NCBI GenBank assembly: GCA_947648495.1
Contig: CANSOA010000001.1
Location: 186,001 to 250,000 of the forward strand
Length of the DNA stretch: 64,000 nucleotides
From: an uncultured Clostridium sp.
GTDB lineage: Bacteria > Bacillota > Clostridia > TANB77 > CAG-508
Direction of reading: 5' to 3'
Each line of letters opens with the position of its first letter. Position 1 is the first letter of the stretch. The translations under genes and the position numbers were made by a program. Below are positions 20,244 through 29,831 of the stretch, one piece after another. Below the pieces are notes generated by a model. The model did not search any database. It saw nothing but the letters and a program-made list of their open reading frames with translations, and was not told the origin of the DNA.

Positions 20244-21923
20244 ATGAGTATAAAAAAATTTTTTAATGATTTATTTAAATATGAAGAACAAGAAGAATAT
20301 GAATTTATTTTGCCAAACTCGGCAAATAATCTGCCTGAGTCAAATGCAGAAGTTCCCAAACAGAGGATTTTTCCTACGCTTTCTGTCAATATCGAATATT
20401 TGAAAACAACTTATAATCTTTTGATTAATAGTGACATCAAAATTCGCAAATTCGCTTTGCCGATTCAAGACAAAAAAATTCCAGCTGCTCTTTTGTATAT
20501 TGATGGCATGGTAAATGAGGAAACCATTACAAACTCTGTCTTGCAACCATTACTATTAAAAAATTCTATTACTATGCATGAACAACATGAAATCAATAAA
20601 CCTGGCAGAATTTCTGTACGAAATCCCAAAATGCCGAAAATTAATTTGGAAAATTTCATTTACAATGGTCTTATCCCGCATAATAGTATTTCAAAAGAAA
20701 CTCAATTTGAAGACGTAATTGTAAAAGTAAACGCTGGATTTTGCGCCCTTTTGGTGGATACAATTGGAACTGTTTTTTGTGTAGAAACCAAAGGTTTTAA
20801 AGGAAGAAGTGTTTCTGAACCAATTACAGAAAATATTGTACGTGGTTCGCAAGAAGGTTTTGTTGAAAATATTCGTACCAATACTTCAATGCTTAGAAAA
20901 ATTATTAATAATGAAAACTTGGTAATTGAAGAGGTTGAAATTGGTAAAATTAGTCGAACAAAAGTTGCAATTTGCTATTTGGAAAATATTGCCAATAGTG
21001 ATTTGGTAGCTGAAACCAAATATCGTGTTAATAACTTGAATATGGATTATTTGCTTTCTTCTGGACAATTGGAACAGTTTATCAAGGATAATCCAAAAAA
21101 CTTGTTTCCACAAACCATTGCAACCGAAAGACCAGATCGTGTTTCAACTTATCTTTTAAATGGACGTGTGGCAATTATTGTCAACGGCACTCCTTTTGTA
21201 ATAGTGGTTCCAGCCGTTTTTATTGACTTTTTGACAACTGGTGAAGATCGCAATTTGAACTACCATTTTGCCAATTTCTTGAAATTGATTCGTGCAATCG
21301 CTTTGTTTTTCTCTATTTTTTTGCCAGGTATGTATGTTGCGATTACGAATTATCATCAAGAATTAATCCCTTCGGAACTTCTGTTTGCCATTGCTAATGC
21401 ACGTGAAGCAATTCCGTTTCCAGTTATTTTCGAAATTATTTTGATGGAGATTTCGTTTGAATTAATTCGTGAAGCTGGACTTCGTGTTTCGTCTTCGTTT
21501 AGTACAACAGTTGGAATTATTGGAGCCTTGATTTTGGGAGATGCAGCGGTTTCAGCTAGTATTGTTAGTCCGATTTTAATTATTGTAATTGCTTTTACTG
21601 GTATTTGTGGTTTTGCAATTCCGGATTTCTCCTTGACTTCTTCGATTAGAATTTTTCGATTTTTCTATATTGTGTTAGGCTTTTTGGCAGGTTTTTTGGG
21701 AATTGCATTTGGATTTTTTGTTCATTTTATTTTACTAACCAATTTAAGTTCTTTTGGGGTTCCTTATTTTGCCCCTTATATTCCATTTGAGAACTTAAAT
21801 GAAAATACTGGTTATGTAATGAAACCTGTTTGGAAACGTGAAAAACGTAGTCGATTTTTAAATACAAAACGCCCTAAGGCGGAGAAAAAAATCAGTATGG
21901 ATTGGAGGAGTCATGCAAAATAG
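20244..21923 (+). CDS. Spore germination protein, GerA family
   Basis: QFEDVIVKVNAGFCALLVDTIGTVFCVETKGFKGRSVSEP...VRGSQEGFVENIRTNTSMLRK; GerA family multi-TM C-terminus. Confidence 0.92.
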   Translation: MSIKKFFNDLFKYEEQEEYEFILPNSANNLPESNAEVPKQRIFPTLSVNIEYLKTTYNLLINSDIKIRKFALPIQDKKIPAALLYIDGMVNEETITNSVLQPLLLKNSITMHEQHEINKPGRISVRNPKMPKINLENFIYNGLIPHNSISKETQFEDVIVKVNAGFCALLVDTIGTVFCVETKGFKGRSVSEPITENIVRGSQEGFVENIRTNTSMLRKIINNENLVIEEVEIGKISRTKVAICYLENIANSDLVAETKYRVNNLNMDYLLSSGQLEQFIKDNPKNLFPQTIATERPDRVSTYLLNGRVAIIVNGTPFVIVVPAVFIDFLTTGEDRNLNYHFANFLKLIRAIALFFSIFLPGMYVAITNYHQELIPSELLFAIANAREAIPFPVIFEIILMEISFELIREAGLRVSSSFSTTVGIIGALILGDAAVSASIVSPILIIVIAFTGICGFAIPDFSLTSSIRIFRFFYIVLGFLAGFLGIAFGFFVHFILLTNLSSFGVPYFAPYIPFENLNENTGYVMKPVWKREKRSRFLNTKRPKAEKKISMDWRSHAK

Positions 21924-23022
21924 TTATAAAATGCAAAAATATGAAGCAGTTTGCTTGATTTTAATCGTTATGATTAATAAATTAATTTTGAATGTACCTT
22001 ATTATATTATTGATTTAGTGGGAACAGGCGCTGTTGTTAATTTAATTTATATTGGAATTATTGGGCTGATTTTCGTTCTTTTCTTAAATCTTCTTTTTCA
22101 GAAATTTCCAAATTCAGACATTATTGATATTTCTGAATTTTTAGGTGGTAAGATTTTGAAAGTGCTTATGGGAATTATTTTTATTGCATTTTTCTTTTTT
22201 GTGTCCTATACCACTTTGAGCGATTTTTCAAACATGATTAAAACCATTTATTTTGAGCATAGCCCTTTAATTTTTATTTTATTGTTTTTTATGATTGGTG
22301 TTGTTGTTGCCAATTTAGCAGGTTTTAAAGCGACCATTCGCACCATTTGCTTAGTGGTTCCGTTTGCTATTGTAAGTATTGTTTTGGCTTTATTTGCCGT
22401 TTATGATGAATTCGCTATTAGTAAGTTTTCGCCATTTTTTGGTTACAATTATAAAAGAACTTTTTTAAATGGATTTCTCAATATTTTTTCACTTTACATT
22501 GTGACCTACTACTACTTTTTGATGCCACTGTTAAAAGATAATTTTAATTTCAAAAAAATTACAATTATCTCTTATCTAATCTCTTGGCTTTTACTATTTG
22601 TAACCGTAATTTCAATTTTGACGATTTTTCCTATTACCAATAATAGTGAACCGCTCAATGCCTTATATTTATTATCACGAAAAATTGAACTTGGTGACTT
22701 TTTGCAAAGGCTAGACGCTGCTTTTGTGCTTTTGTGGATTATTTCAATTTTTTGTTATTTGGCTATTTCTATTTTTATGGTAAATCGAATCATTAGAAAA
22801 TTAACAAATATTGCTGATGAAAAAGTCCTGACTTTATCCACAACCAGTATTTTGTTTGGCTTGTGTCTACTTCCCTTTAATATTGCAATGAGTCGCTTTA
22901 TTGAAAATGTGATTTATCGTTATTTAATTATTGGATTAATTTTTATTGGCTGTTTTATCATACTACTTCTGGCAAACTTAAAATTCAAATTTAGTAAGAA
23001 AGGAAATCTCGCAAAAAAATGA
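21913..23022 (+). CDS. Spore germination permease, GerB (endospore germination permease) family
   Basis: About 10 TM segments; operon position between GerA and GerC. Confidence 0.85.
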   Translation: MQNSYKMQKYEAVCLILIVMINKLILNVPYYIIDLVGTGAVVNLIYIGIIGLIFVLFLNLLFQKFPNSDIIDISEFLGGKILKVLMGIIFIAFFFFVSYTTLSDFSNMIKTIYFEHSPLIFILLFFMIGVVVANLAGFKATIRTICLVVPFAIVSIVLALFAVYDEFAISKFSPFFGYNYKRTFLNGFLNIFSLYIVTYYYFLMPLLKDNFNFKKITIISYLISWLLLFVTVISILTIFPITNNSEPLNALYLLSRKIELGDFLQRLDAAFVLLWIISIFCYLAISIFMVNRIIRKLTNIADEKVLTLSTTSILFGLCLLPFNIAMSRFIENVIYRYLIIGLIFIGCFIILLLANLKFKFSKKGNLAKK

Positions 23023-24155
23023 TAAAAAAATATTTTTGTTTTAGCCTTATCTTAATCACTTTGCTTTTTACTTTGACTGGATGCTACGATTCTACAGGAA
23101 TTGAAGATTTTTATTATATTGTTGCACTCGGTATTGAAAAAGCTGAAAATGGATTAATTCGCCTAAGTGTACAAAATGCAAAACCAAATGGCTCATCTGA
23201 TGCCTCAACTGCGCAATCTAGCGAATATAAAATTTATACCGTTGATTGTGAATCCATTGAAATTGGTATTAATATTTTGAATAATTATTTGAATAAAAAA
23301 ATTAATTTATCTCATTGTTCTGCAATTGTTTTTTCAGAAGAAATCGCAAAAGAAGGCATCAAAAATTACATTAACATCTTAGGAAATGATACAGAAGTCA
23401 GGCCAAGTTGCAGTTTGCTCATTAGCTCTGGTACTGCTTATGATGTGTTAGATAAGGTTTCAAATTCAGGAGAAAGTTTTTCTTCCAGATTGTACGAATA
23501 TATCTTAAATTCTGTTGATTATACAGGCTACACAATTAATTCCACTTTCAATAGCTTTTTCTCCAAAATCAATAGCTCGCAAACAGAAGCCATTGCAATT
23601 TACACTTTTGTTGGTGAAGATACTGTACAAAATTCTGGTGCCGCTATTTTTAAGGATTCAATTATGGTCGGAACCCTTTCTCCTTCTGAGACAATAGCGC
23701 ATTTAATGATTAGCAATGAATTAGACTCTTGTATGATTAGTGTAGATGATCCAATTTACAAAAGCAATGTTACAGATATTAACTTAAAAAAAGTTACAGC
23801 TCCAATCATTGATGTTGATTTAATTAACAATACGCCTTATATCACAATCAATATTTCTCTAAAAGGCAGTATTAACAGTGCTGGTGAAGAATTTGATTAT
23901 ACGGCATTAAACAACATTCGTCAAATTGAACAAGCTGCAAATGAATATTTGGAAAGTTTATTAAAAGAATATTTATATTCTATTTCCAAAAAATACAATG
24001 CTGATATTGCAGGTTTTGGCGGAATTCTAGCTTCTAAATTTATGACAGTTGATGAATATCACAAAATGCATTGGAATGAGATATTTAAAGATTCGTTTTT
24101 TGAAGTGCATGTTGATACTGAAATTACTTCTAGTCATTTGTTTAATAAGGAATAA
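23019..24155 (+). CDS. Spore germination lipoprotein, GerC family
   Basis: Lipobox LTGC, YDSTGIEDFYYIVALGIEKA; GerAC C-terminal domain. Confidence 0.88.
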   Translation: MIKKYFCFSLILITLLFTLTGCYDSTGIEDFYYIVALGIEKAENGLIRLSVQNAKPNGSSDASTAQSSEYKIYTVDCESIEIGINILNNYLNKKINLSHCSAIVFSEEIAKEGIKNYINILGNDTEVRPSCSLLISSGTAYDVLDKVSNSGESFSSRLYEYILNSVDYTGYTINSTFNSFFSKINSSQTEAIAIYTFVGEDTVQNSGAAIFKDSIMVGTLSPSETIAHLMISNELDSCMISVDDPIYKSNVTDINLKKVTAPIIDVDLINNTPYITINISLKGSINSAGEEFDYTALNNIRQIEQAANEYLESLLKEYLYSISKKYNADIAGFGGILASKFMTVDEYHKMHWNEIFKDSFFEVHVDTEITSSHLFNKE

Positions 24156-24171
24156 GGAAAGGAGAATAAAA

Positions 24172-24346
24172 ATGCCCTATTTGGCGTTAGTTTTACTAAT
24201 TTTATGTTGTTTTAAGACTTTTTATTATGGAATGTATGAATTCAAAGAAAAACAAAATAAGTCAGGAGGAATTGCTATTTGCCTGCTTGCAATTCTCCGG
24301 ACTCATTTTTCCAAGTATTGTTATTATTTTATTTTATATTATTTAA
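24172..24346 (+). CDS. Small membrane protein requiring a +1 frameshift at CGGA
   Basis: MPYLALVLLILCCFKTFYYGMYEFKEKQNKSGGIAICLLAIL-G-LIFPSIVIILFYII*; skipping C turns a poor C-terminus into a clean TM helix and stop; AAAGGAG RBS. Confidence 0.7.
24298..24301 (+). other. Putative +1 frameshift/quadruplet site CGGA (CTC CGG ACT)
   Basis: In-frame CGG, codon 43 of the ORF starting 24172. Confidence 0.7.
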
Positions 24347-24403
24347 TCGATGATTGTATTTTGTTGAAAAAGACTGTAACTCTTTTCATCAAAAATTTCC
24401 ACG

Positions 24404-25070
24404 CTATTTTACTACTCTTATTTCAGCATACTTCTTAGGGTCAAAATCCTCATTGTATGGTATGGCATCAAAAAGAGCAGGCATCTGTTTTTGTAAGTAT
24501 AAAAGTAAAGGAATCATGAATTGTTGAATGGATGGATGCGTGTGTTTGTCCACTCTTAGAGAAAAAATGTGTCTCCATTCTCTGATATTCGCTGTCATCG
24601 TAAGTTCGGCAGCTGTGCTGTGTGGTAATAACAATCTTAATTGGTCAGGTGTTGCTCCGCATTTGAGCCATTTGATTGTAAGTTCGCTCGATATTTTCCA
24701 TACAATTTTTCCAAGCTTCCAACATTTCTTTATCATCTATATTGCAAGGTTCGATAAATGAAATTTGATTGTCAAACTTGTCCTTACTATAATTGCAATA
24801 ACGTGTACTTTCAATCGAAAAAGAAGCTAATCTGTGACGTGTAATATCTTTATAAGCTCCAACATCACAGCGAACTCGAATCGTTATTTTTTCATGTTCT
24901 AAAACCGATTCATGCCCACGATTGATACAATTTCTCAAAAAATGGTCATAACTATTTTCTTTGATATTACCTTCTGTACGATAACAATGTTTAGCCGCTC
25001 TTTCTAAACTTTTCATAACTTTTACTCCATCTATTTCTAACAATTCTACCCAAGGTTTTACAATTTTCAT
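24404..25070 (-). CDS. thyX: FAD-dependent thymidylate synthase ThyX with +1 frameshift at CGGA
   Basis: RHRLASFSIESTRYCNYSK (ThyX RHRxxSxNxxSxRY) then QMAQM-G-ATPDQLRLLLPHSTAAELTMTANIREWRHIFSLR across the shift. Confidence 0.93.
24656..24659 (-). other. Putative +1 frameshift/quadruplet site CGGA (ATG CGG AGC)
   Basis: Within thyX. Confidence 0.85.
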
Positions 25071-25135
25071 TTCTTCGTTCCTCCATTTGTTTTTATTTAT
25101 TTATATCATATCTGTCTAAAATTTGCAATAAAAAA

Positions 25136-25167
25136 ATGAACAATTAAGGAATTCTTAATCGTTCATT
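25136..25167 (-). terminator. Intrinsic terminator
   Basis: AATGAACGATTAAG/CTTAATTGTTCATT stem with T-run on minus strand. Confidence 0.7.
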
Positions 25168-25172
25168 TTTTA

Positions 25173-26096
25173 TTACTCTCCTCTGCCTTCTGGCAAAGCT
25201 GGATAATCTAATACAACTTTTATTTGCATAATGTATTTTAATGTTCTCATAAATTTACTATTTTTAAATCTTTGCCAAAAACTTGGTTTCGTTTCAAATC
25301 TTGTTTCTGTAAAGAAATCATTGGTATCTTCAAAAGAAGTATTTTCTTCTGAAATGTAATCTGCCATTACATCTTGCAATAATTCAGAAGTTGGCTTGTC
25401 AGCCGTTGTTTCTAGTTGAAAATTAGTTTCTTCTAATTGATTTGCATTAGAAGCTACGATTGTTTCGGCTGGAGCAGGAATGTATTTTAAAGCTTCTGCA
25501 ATTTCAATTCCAATATAGCTTAGCGCTTTTGAACGGTCTTCAATTCTTTCCATATCAATTTCAATATGAGTATTAGATTCTAAATTTTTAACTTTAGCTT
25601 GAATTAATTTTTCGGCTGATTCTGCTTCTTCATTTTGTTCTTGCGATTCTCCAATAATTTTCAACGCTTCTACAACATCTTCTGGATATTTTCTTTTGAC
25701 TTTTTTGACAATTTCTTTCCAATTTTTAGCTTTGGCTTGAACTGCCTTTAAAACATCAGTTAAAACGCTCGCAAGTTTTATATTTTTTTCTCTTTCTCTA
25801 ATCAAATCTTCCACTTTTTTAGTATTTTCTTCAAATTGATTTGTCGCATATTCAACTAAATCAAATGCCGCTTTATAAACATTGGCAGGAAAACTCTTTT
25901 TTTGTGGATATTCTATTAAATAAGTTTTGACAGATTCTACCAAATCTTTAAAATACGAATCTTCTTCTAATTCAACAATTTGCTTTTTGCTTGTTGGATT
26001 GATTAATTTTTGTATTTTGTCAATGTTACATAAAATTTTTTCTTCCGTGATAACCATTTTCACGTTTACTATGCCGGATTTCTGGAAAAATGACAT
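25173..26096 (-). CDS. Hypothetical protein
   Basis: Long intact ORF, charged/helical. Confidence 0.6.
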   Translation of the reverse strand: MSFFQKSGIVNVKMVITEEKILCNIDKIQKLINPTSKKQIVELEEDSYFKDLVESVKTYLIEYPQKKSFPANVYKAAFDLVEYATNQFEENTKKVEDLIREREKNIKLASVLTDVLKAVQAKAKNWKEIVKKVKRKYPEDVVEALKIIGESQEQNEEAESAEKLIQAKVKNLESNTHIEIDMERIEDRSKALSYIGIEIAEALKYIPAPAETIVASNANQLEETNFQLETTADKPTSELLQDVMADYISEENTSFEDTNDFFTETRFETKPSFWQRFKNSKFMRTLKYIMQIKVVLDYPALPEGRGE

Positions 26097-26284
26097 TGTA
26101 AACTTACCTCCTTAGTTTATTTTATATTTATTCATAAAATATTCTTTAACTATTCTTATTATATCTGTTTTCTTTTTAAAATTCAAGTAATTTTCGCGTT
26201 TTTTGTATTACATTTTTGTTACATTTTCTGTTTTAATGTAATATTTTTGTAATATTTGTTGAAAAAAGTTATTTTTTCTGTATT

Positions 26285-28033
26285 TTAGTTACTCAAATTC
26301 ATTTTTTTCATCTCTTCAAAACGCTTAATTTTTTGTGTCGTCGTTTTGATTAATTCTTCCTCTGTTAGAATTAGTTCTTTTACATATTTATAAGTTGGCA
26401 TTTTTTTGTTAATTTCTTTGACTTGTTTCCAAATTCTGGTTTGAATTTCTTCTTTGTTTTCTAGCCCAAACTCTTCTTTCATAATTTCGGCATCATATAC
26501 CATTTTGCAAGCCAATTTTAAATCGTTTTCATCACCATTTTCTGGTTTGCCAAACACCATCGATTCTTTTACGCCCACAATATCATTTAGCATAGCTTCA
26601 ATTTCTTCTGGATAAATGTTTTTGCCATTTCGCAGTACAATTACGTTTTTCTTCCTACCTGTGATAAATAAAAAATCTTGTTTATCAAAATAGCCCAAAT
26701 CACCAGTATGAAACCAGCCATCTTGAATAACTTCCTTAGTCGCTTCTGGATTTTCAACATACCCTTGCATCACCGTTGGACCTTTTACAATAATTTCTCC
26801 AATCCCTTCTTCATTTGGCTCAAAAATGCTAGCTTCCAAACTTGGAAATACTTTCCCAACAGAACCATATTTTACAACAGTTTTATGTTCTGCACTAATA
26901 ACAGGCGATGTTTCCGTTAAACCATATCCTTGATATGTATCAATTCCTAAATCATTTAAACCTTTTTCCATGTTAGGGTCAAAAGCTGCCGCACCTGCGA
27001 CAAATAATCTCAATTTTCCGCCTAAGTTATCATGAATCTGTTTGAAAATTTTTCTTCTTCTGTCAATTCCAATTTTTCTCAAAAAATTACTGATTTTTAG
27101 ACCTATTTTAACCTTTTTGGTTTTACCTTGTTTTTCAATAGTTTGCATAACTCTTTTATATAAACTTTCAAAAAGCACAGGAACTGAAATCATAACACTT
27201 GCTTGATATTCCTTGATATTATCTGCAATATGGCGAATTCCTTCACAATACGTAATACAAGCTCCCACATAAATGGGATACAAAAAACCAACTGTACATT
27301 CATATGTATGATGTAAAGGCAAAAATGACAAAATCGTATCGTTTTGATTTACATCAAAAACAGATGCAATATCATACAAATTCGCACAAATATTAGCATG
27401 TGATAATGCTACAGCTTTGCTTTTTGAGGTTGTTCCAGAAGTAAATAGCATAATTGACATTTTTTCATTATTAATCTGGCTATCAACAAAGGTTCTAGAG
27501 CCATTTTTTAGTAAATCTCTTCCAATACGAATTAATTCTTTTTGAGAATAAACATCATTATTACTTTCTTCAGCATCCATAGAAATAAAAAACTGGATAT
27601 TTCCGATTTTTTGACTTCTTACTTTTTCCATGACATCTTTGTATTTATCCGAATAAAAGATTGCTTCTGCACCAGAGCCTTCAATTAAATTCATGATTTC
27701 TATTTCTGGCAAAGAACGGTCAAGTGGCACAATAATGCCAGTTCCGTTGACAGTTGCAAAATAGGTAAGAGTCCATTCATATCTATTTTCTGAAATGACC
27801 GCAATTTTCTTATCTTTCAAGCCAAGACTAATCAATGCCGTTCCTAGACAATTGATTTCTTCGCTGTATTCTGCATACGTTTTAGTACGAAAAACGTCAG
27901 GTGTTTGAGTTTTAAATTTAAAAGCTACATTATCTTTATATAACTTTTCTGTTCGATTTAACAATTCCTTTAAATTACTAACTTTTTCAATTTCATATAA
28001 TCTTTTCGAGCCTTTATGTATTTTAGTTTCCAT
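26285..28033 (-). CDS. AMP-dependent long-chain acyl-CoA synthetase
   Basis: LFTSGTTSKSKAVALSHANI, YQGYGLTETSPVIS, GWFHTGDLGYFDKQDFLFITGRKKNVIVLRNGKNIYPEEIE. Confidence 0.93.
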   Translation of the reverse strand: METKIHKGSKRLYEIEKVSNLKELLNRTEKLYKDNVAFKFKTQTPDVFRTKTYAEYSEEINCLGTALISLGLKDKKIAVISENRYEWTLTYFATVNGTGIIVPLDRSLPEIEIMNLIEGSGAEAIFYSDKYKDVMEKVRSQKIGNIQFFISMDAEESNNDVYSQKELIRIGRDLLKNGSRTFVDSQINNEKMSIMLFTSGTTSKSKAVALSHANICANLYDIASVFDVNQNDTILSFLPLHHTYECTVGFLYPIYVGACITYCEGIRHIADNIKEYQASVMISVPVLFESLYKRVMQTIEKQGKTKKVKIGLKISNFLRKIGIDRRRKIFKQIHDNLGGKLRLFVAGAAAFDPNMEKGLNDLGIDTYQGYGLTETSPVISAEHKTVVKYGSVGKVFPSLEASIFEPNEEGIGEIIVKGPTVMQGYVENPEATKEVIQDGWFHTGDLGYFDKQDFLFITGRKKNVIVLRNGKNIYPEEIEAMLNDIVGVKESMVFGKPENGDENDLKLACKMVYDAEIMKEEFGLENKEEIQTRIWKQVKEINKKMPTYKYVKELILTEEELIKTTTQKIKRFEEMKKMNLSN

Positions 28034-28044
28034 TTCTTCTCTCC

Positions 28045-28605
28045 TTAAATTAATTTATTCAGCAATGTTTTCTCATATTCTGCATACAATTTATCAATTT
28101 CAAATTCTTCACATTTTCTTCGGTAAATCAAACTAGAACAAGTCAGCGAAAAAATTTCGCACGCTAAAATGCTAGCGTCACACGATTTAATATCTTTTTT
28201 TTGAATTCCCTCTTCAATAATTTTTTGTACAACATTGATATATTCAATTACTTTTTCCTTGCATAACACATTTCGTGGCTCATTGCCCCAAACTTGACTC
28301 ATAACAATAGTTAAAATATTTTCATATTTTTTAATTCCTTTTAATTGAATAAGCACAATTGCCTTTAATTTATCAATGGTATTTTCACACTTTGAAGTTT
28401 TAATTTCCATACTCATCTTTAAAAGTTTCATGCCTTCTTCCACAAGAAAATTAAAAATCTCCTCTTTACTCGAAAAATGATAATATAACGTTCCTTTAGC
28501 AACCCCCACTGTAGCGGTTATCTCTTCAATGCTAGTAGCATCATAACCTTTTTGCGAAAACAGTCGCATGGATGTTTCAAAAATTTTTCGTTTCGTTTTT
28601 TTCAT
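28045..28605 (-). CDS. TetR/AcrR family regulator
   Basis: IFETSMRLFSQKGYDATSIEEITATVGVAKGTLYYHFSSKEEIF. Confidence 0.9.
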   Translation of the reverse strand: MKKTKRKIFETSMRLFSQKGYDATSIEEITATVGVAKGTLYYHFSSKEEIFNFLVEEGMKLLKMSMEIKTSKCENTIDKLKAIVLIQLKGIKKYENILTIVMSQVWGNEPRNVLCKEKVIEYINVVQKIIEEGIQKKDIKSCDASILACEIFSLTCSSLIYRRKCEEFEIDKLYAEYEKTLLNKLI

Positions 28606-28620
28606 TTTTACTTCCCCTAT

Positions 28621-29463
28621 CTATAACGTTAACCCCAATTGTTCCAATAAAATTCCAAATATTACGCCAGCTAAATATAAAATCAAAATTATTTTTAAAT
28701 TTTCTTTGGTATTTCTATTTTCTTTGATTAAAACCAATAATCCAACACCTGCGCCAACTAATAATCCTGCAATCATTGCTCCAGCCGACAGCATTTGACT
28801 AATATACAACTGTGCAATCATAACAGAAGAGGCACAATTCGGGATTAATCCAATCAGCCCGCTAATCATAGGACCTAAAATCGGCTTATTTAAAATAAAA
28901 TGCGAAATCGTATCTTCTCCAATTACTGCAATCAAACTATTTAAAATAAAAGTAATGACAAAAATAAACAATGAAATATTGACAGTATGTCTCACAGCCG
29001 ACTTGACAATTCCTTCTTCGCAATGACAATGATCGTGCTCACACATATGTGCAATTTCGTTTTGCTGATGCACAGTTTGAAACACCAAATCTAAAACAAT
29101 TCCTACCACCATTCCAATCATAATTTTAATGCCTACTACCTTTAAAATAACATCAATACCAACATTTTCTGCCAAAAAAACGGGAATCATTTCATCTGAA
29201 GTTGACAAATACACAGCAATTAACGTTCCTAAACTAATCACACGTCCCACAAATAAATTGGTCGCTGATACAGAAAATCCACATTGTGGAAACGCCCCCA
29301 ACAGGCTTCCTATCACTGGTCCCATTTTGCCAGATTTTTGGATATGCCTTGTATGTTTTTCTGATGTTTTATGTTCCAAATATTCCATAATCAGATAAGT
29401 AACCAATAAAAATGGAATTAGTTTAATGCTGTCAAGAATCGCATCTTTTAAAATATCTAACAT
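28621..29463 (-). CDS. Putative heavy-metal/manganese exporter-like permease with His/Cys-rich loop
   Basis: Duplicated GSLLGAFPQCGFS / GLIGLIPNCASSV halves; MCEHDHCHCEEG loop. Confidence 0.7.
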   Translation of the reverse strand: MLDILKDAILDSIKLIPFLLVTYLIMEYLEHKTSEKHTRHIQKSGKMGPVIGSLLGAFPQCGFSVSATNLFVGRVISLGTLIAVYLSTSDEMIPVFLAENVGIDVILKVVGIKIMIGMVVGIVLDLVFQTVHQQNEIAHMCEHDHCHCEEGIVKSAVRHTVNISLFIFVITFILNSLIAVIGEDTISHFILNKPILGPMISGLIGLIPNCASSVMIAQLYISQMLSAGAMIAGLLVGAGVGLLVLIKENRNTKENLKIILILYLAGVIFGILLEQLGLTL

Positions 29464-29486
29464 TTACCAATCTCTACCTTTCAAAT

Positions 29487-29744
29487 TTACACTTTTCGAT
29501 AAACAAAAAGCGCAATTCCAATTCCAATAATACTTGCAATATTAATTTTAACCATCATACCAAATGTAATCTTCAAAATGCTCAAATTTAGCACAAGTGG
29601 ACTTTCCAAGCCAAATTCTTGCCCAAAACCTAACCACCAAAGCCAATCAACTTTGGCTGCAAAATCACCCAAAAGTCCTCCAATTACTAAGCCTGATAAA
29701 ATAAATATCAACAAAATCCATATACTTTTATCTCTTGTAGCCAT
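29487..29744 (-). CDS. DUF4321-like small membrane protein
   Basis: IWILLIFILSGLVIGGLLGDFAAKV...LNLSILKITFGMMVKINIASIIGI. Confidence 0.65.
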   Translation of the reverse strand: MATRDKSIWILLIFILSGLVIGGLLGDFAAKVDWLWWLGFGQEFGLESPLVLNLSILKITFGMMVKINIASIIGIGIALFVYRKV

Positions 29745-29831
29745 TTTTTACCCCCATTATTTTTACCTTTGTTTTTTACTTTTTAATTATATCTTTTTTA
29801 GAGGAATTTTTCAAGTCTTTTTTGAGAATGA

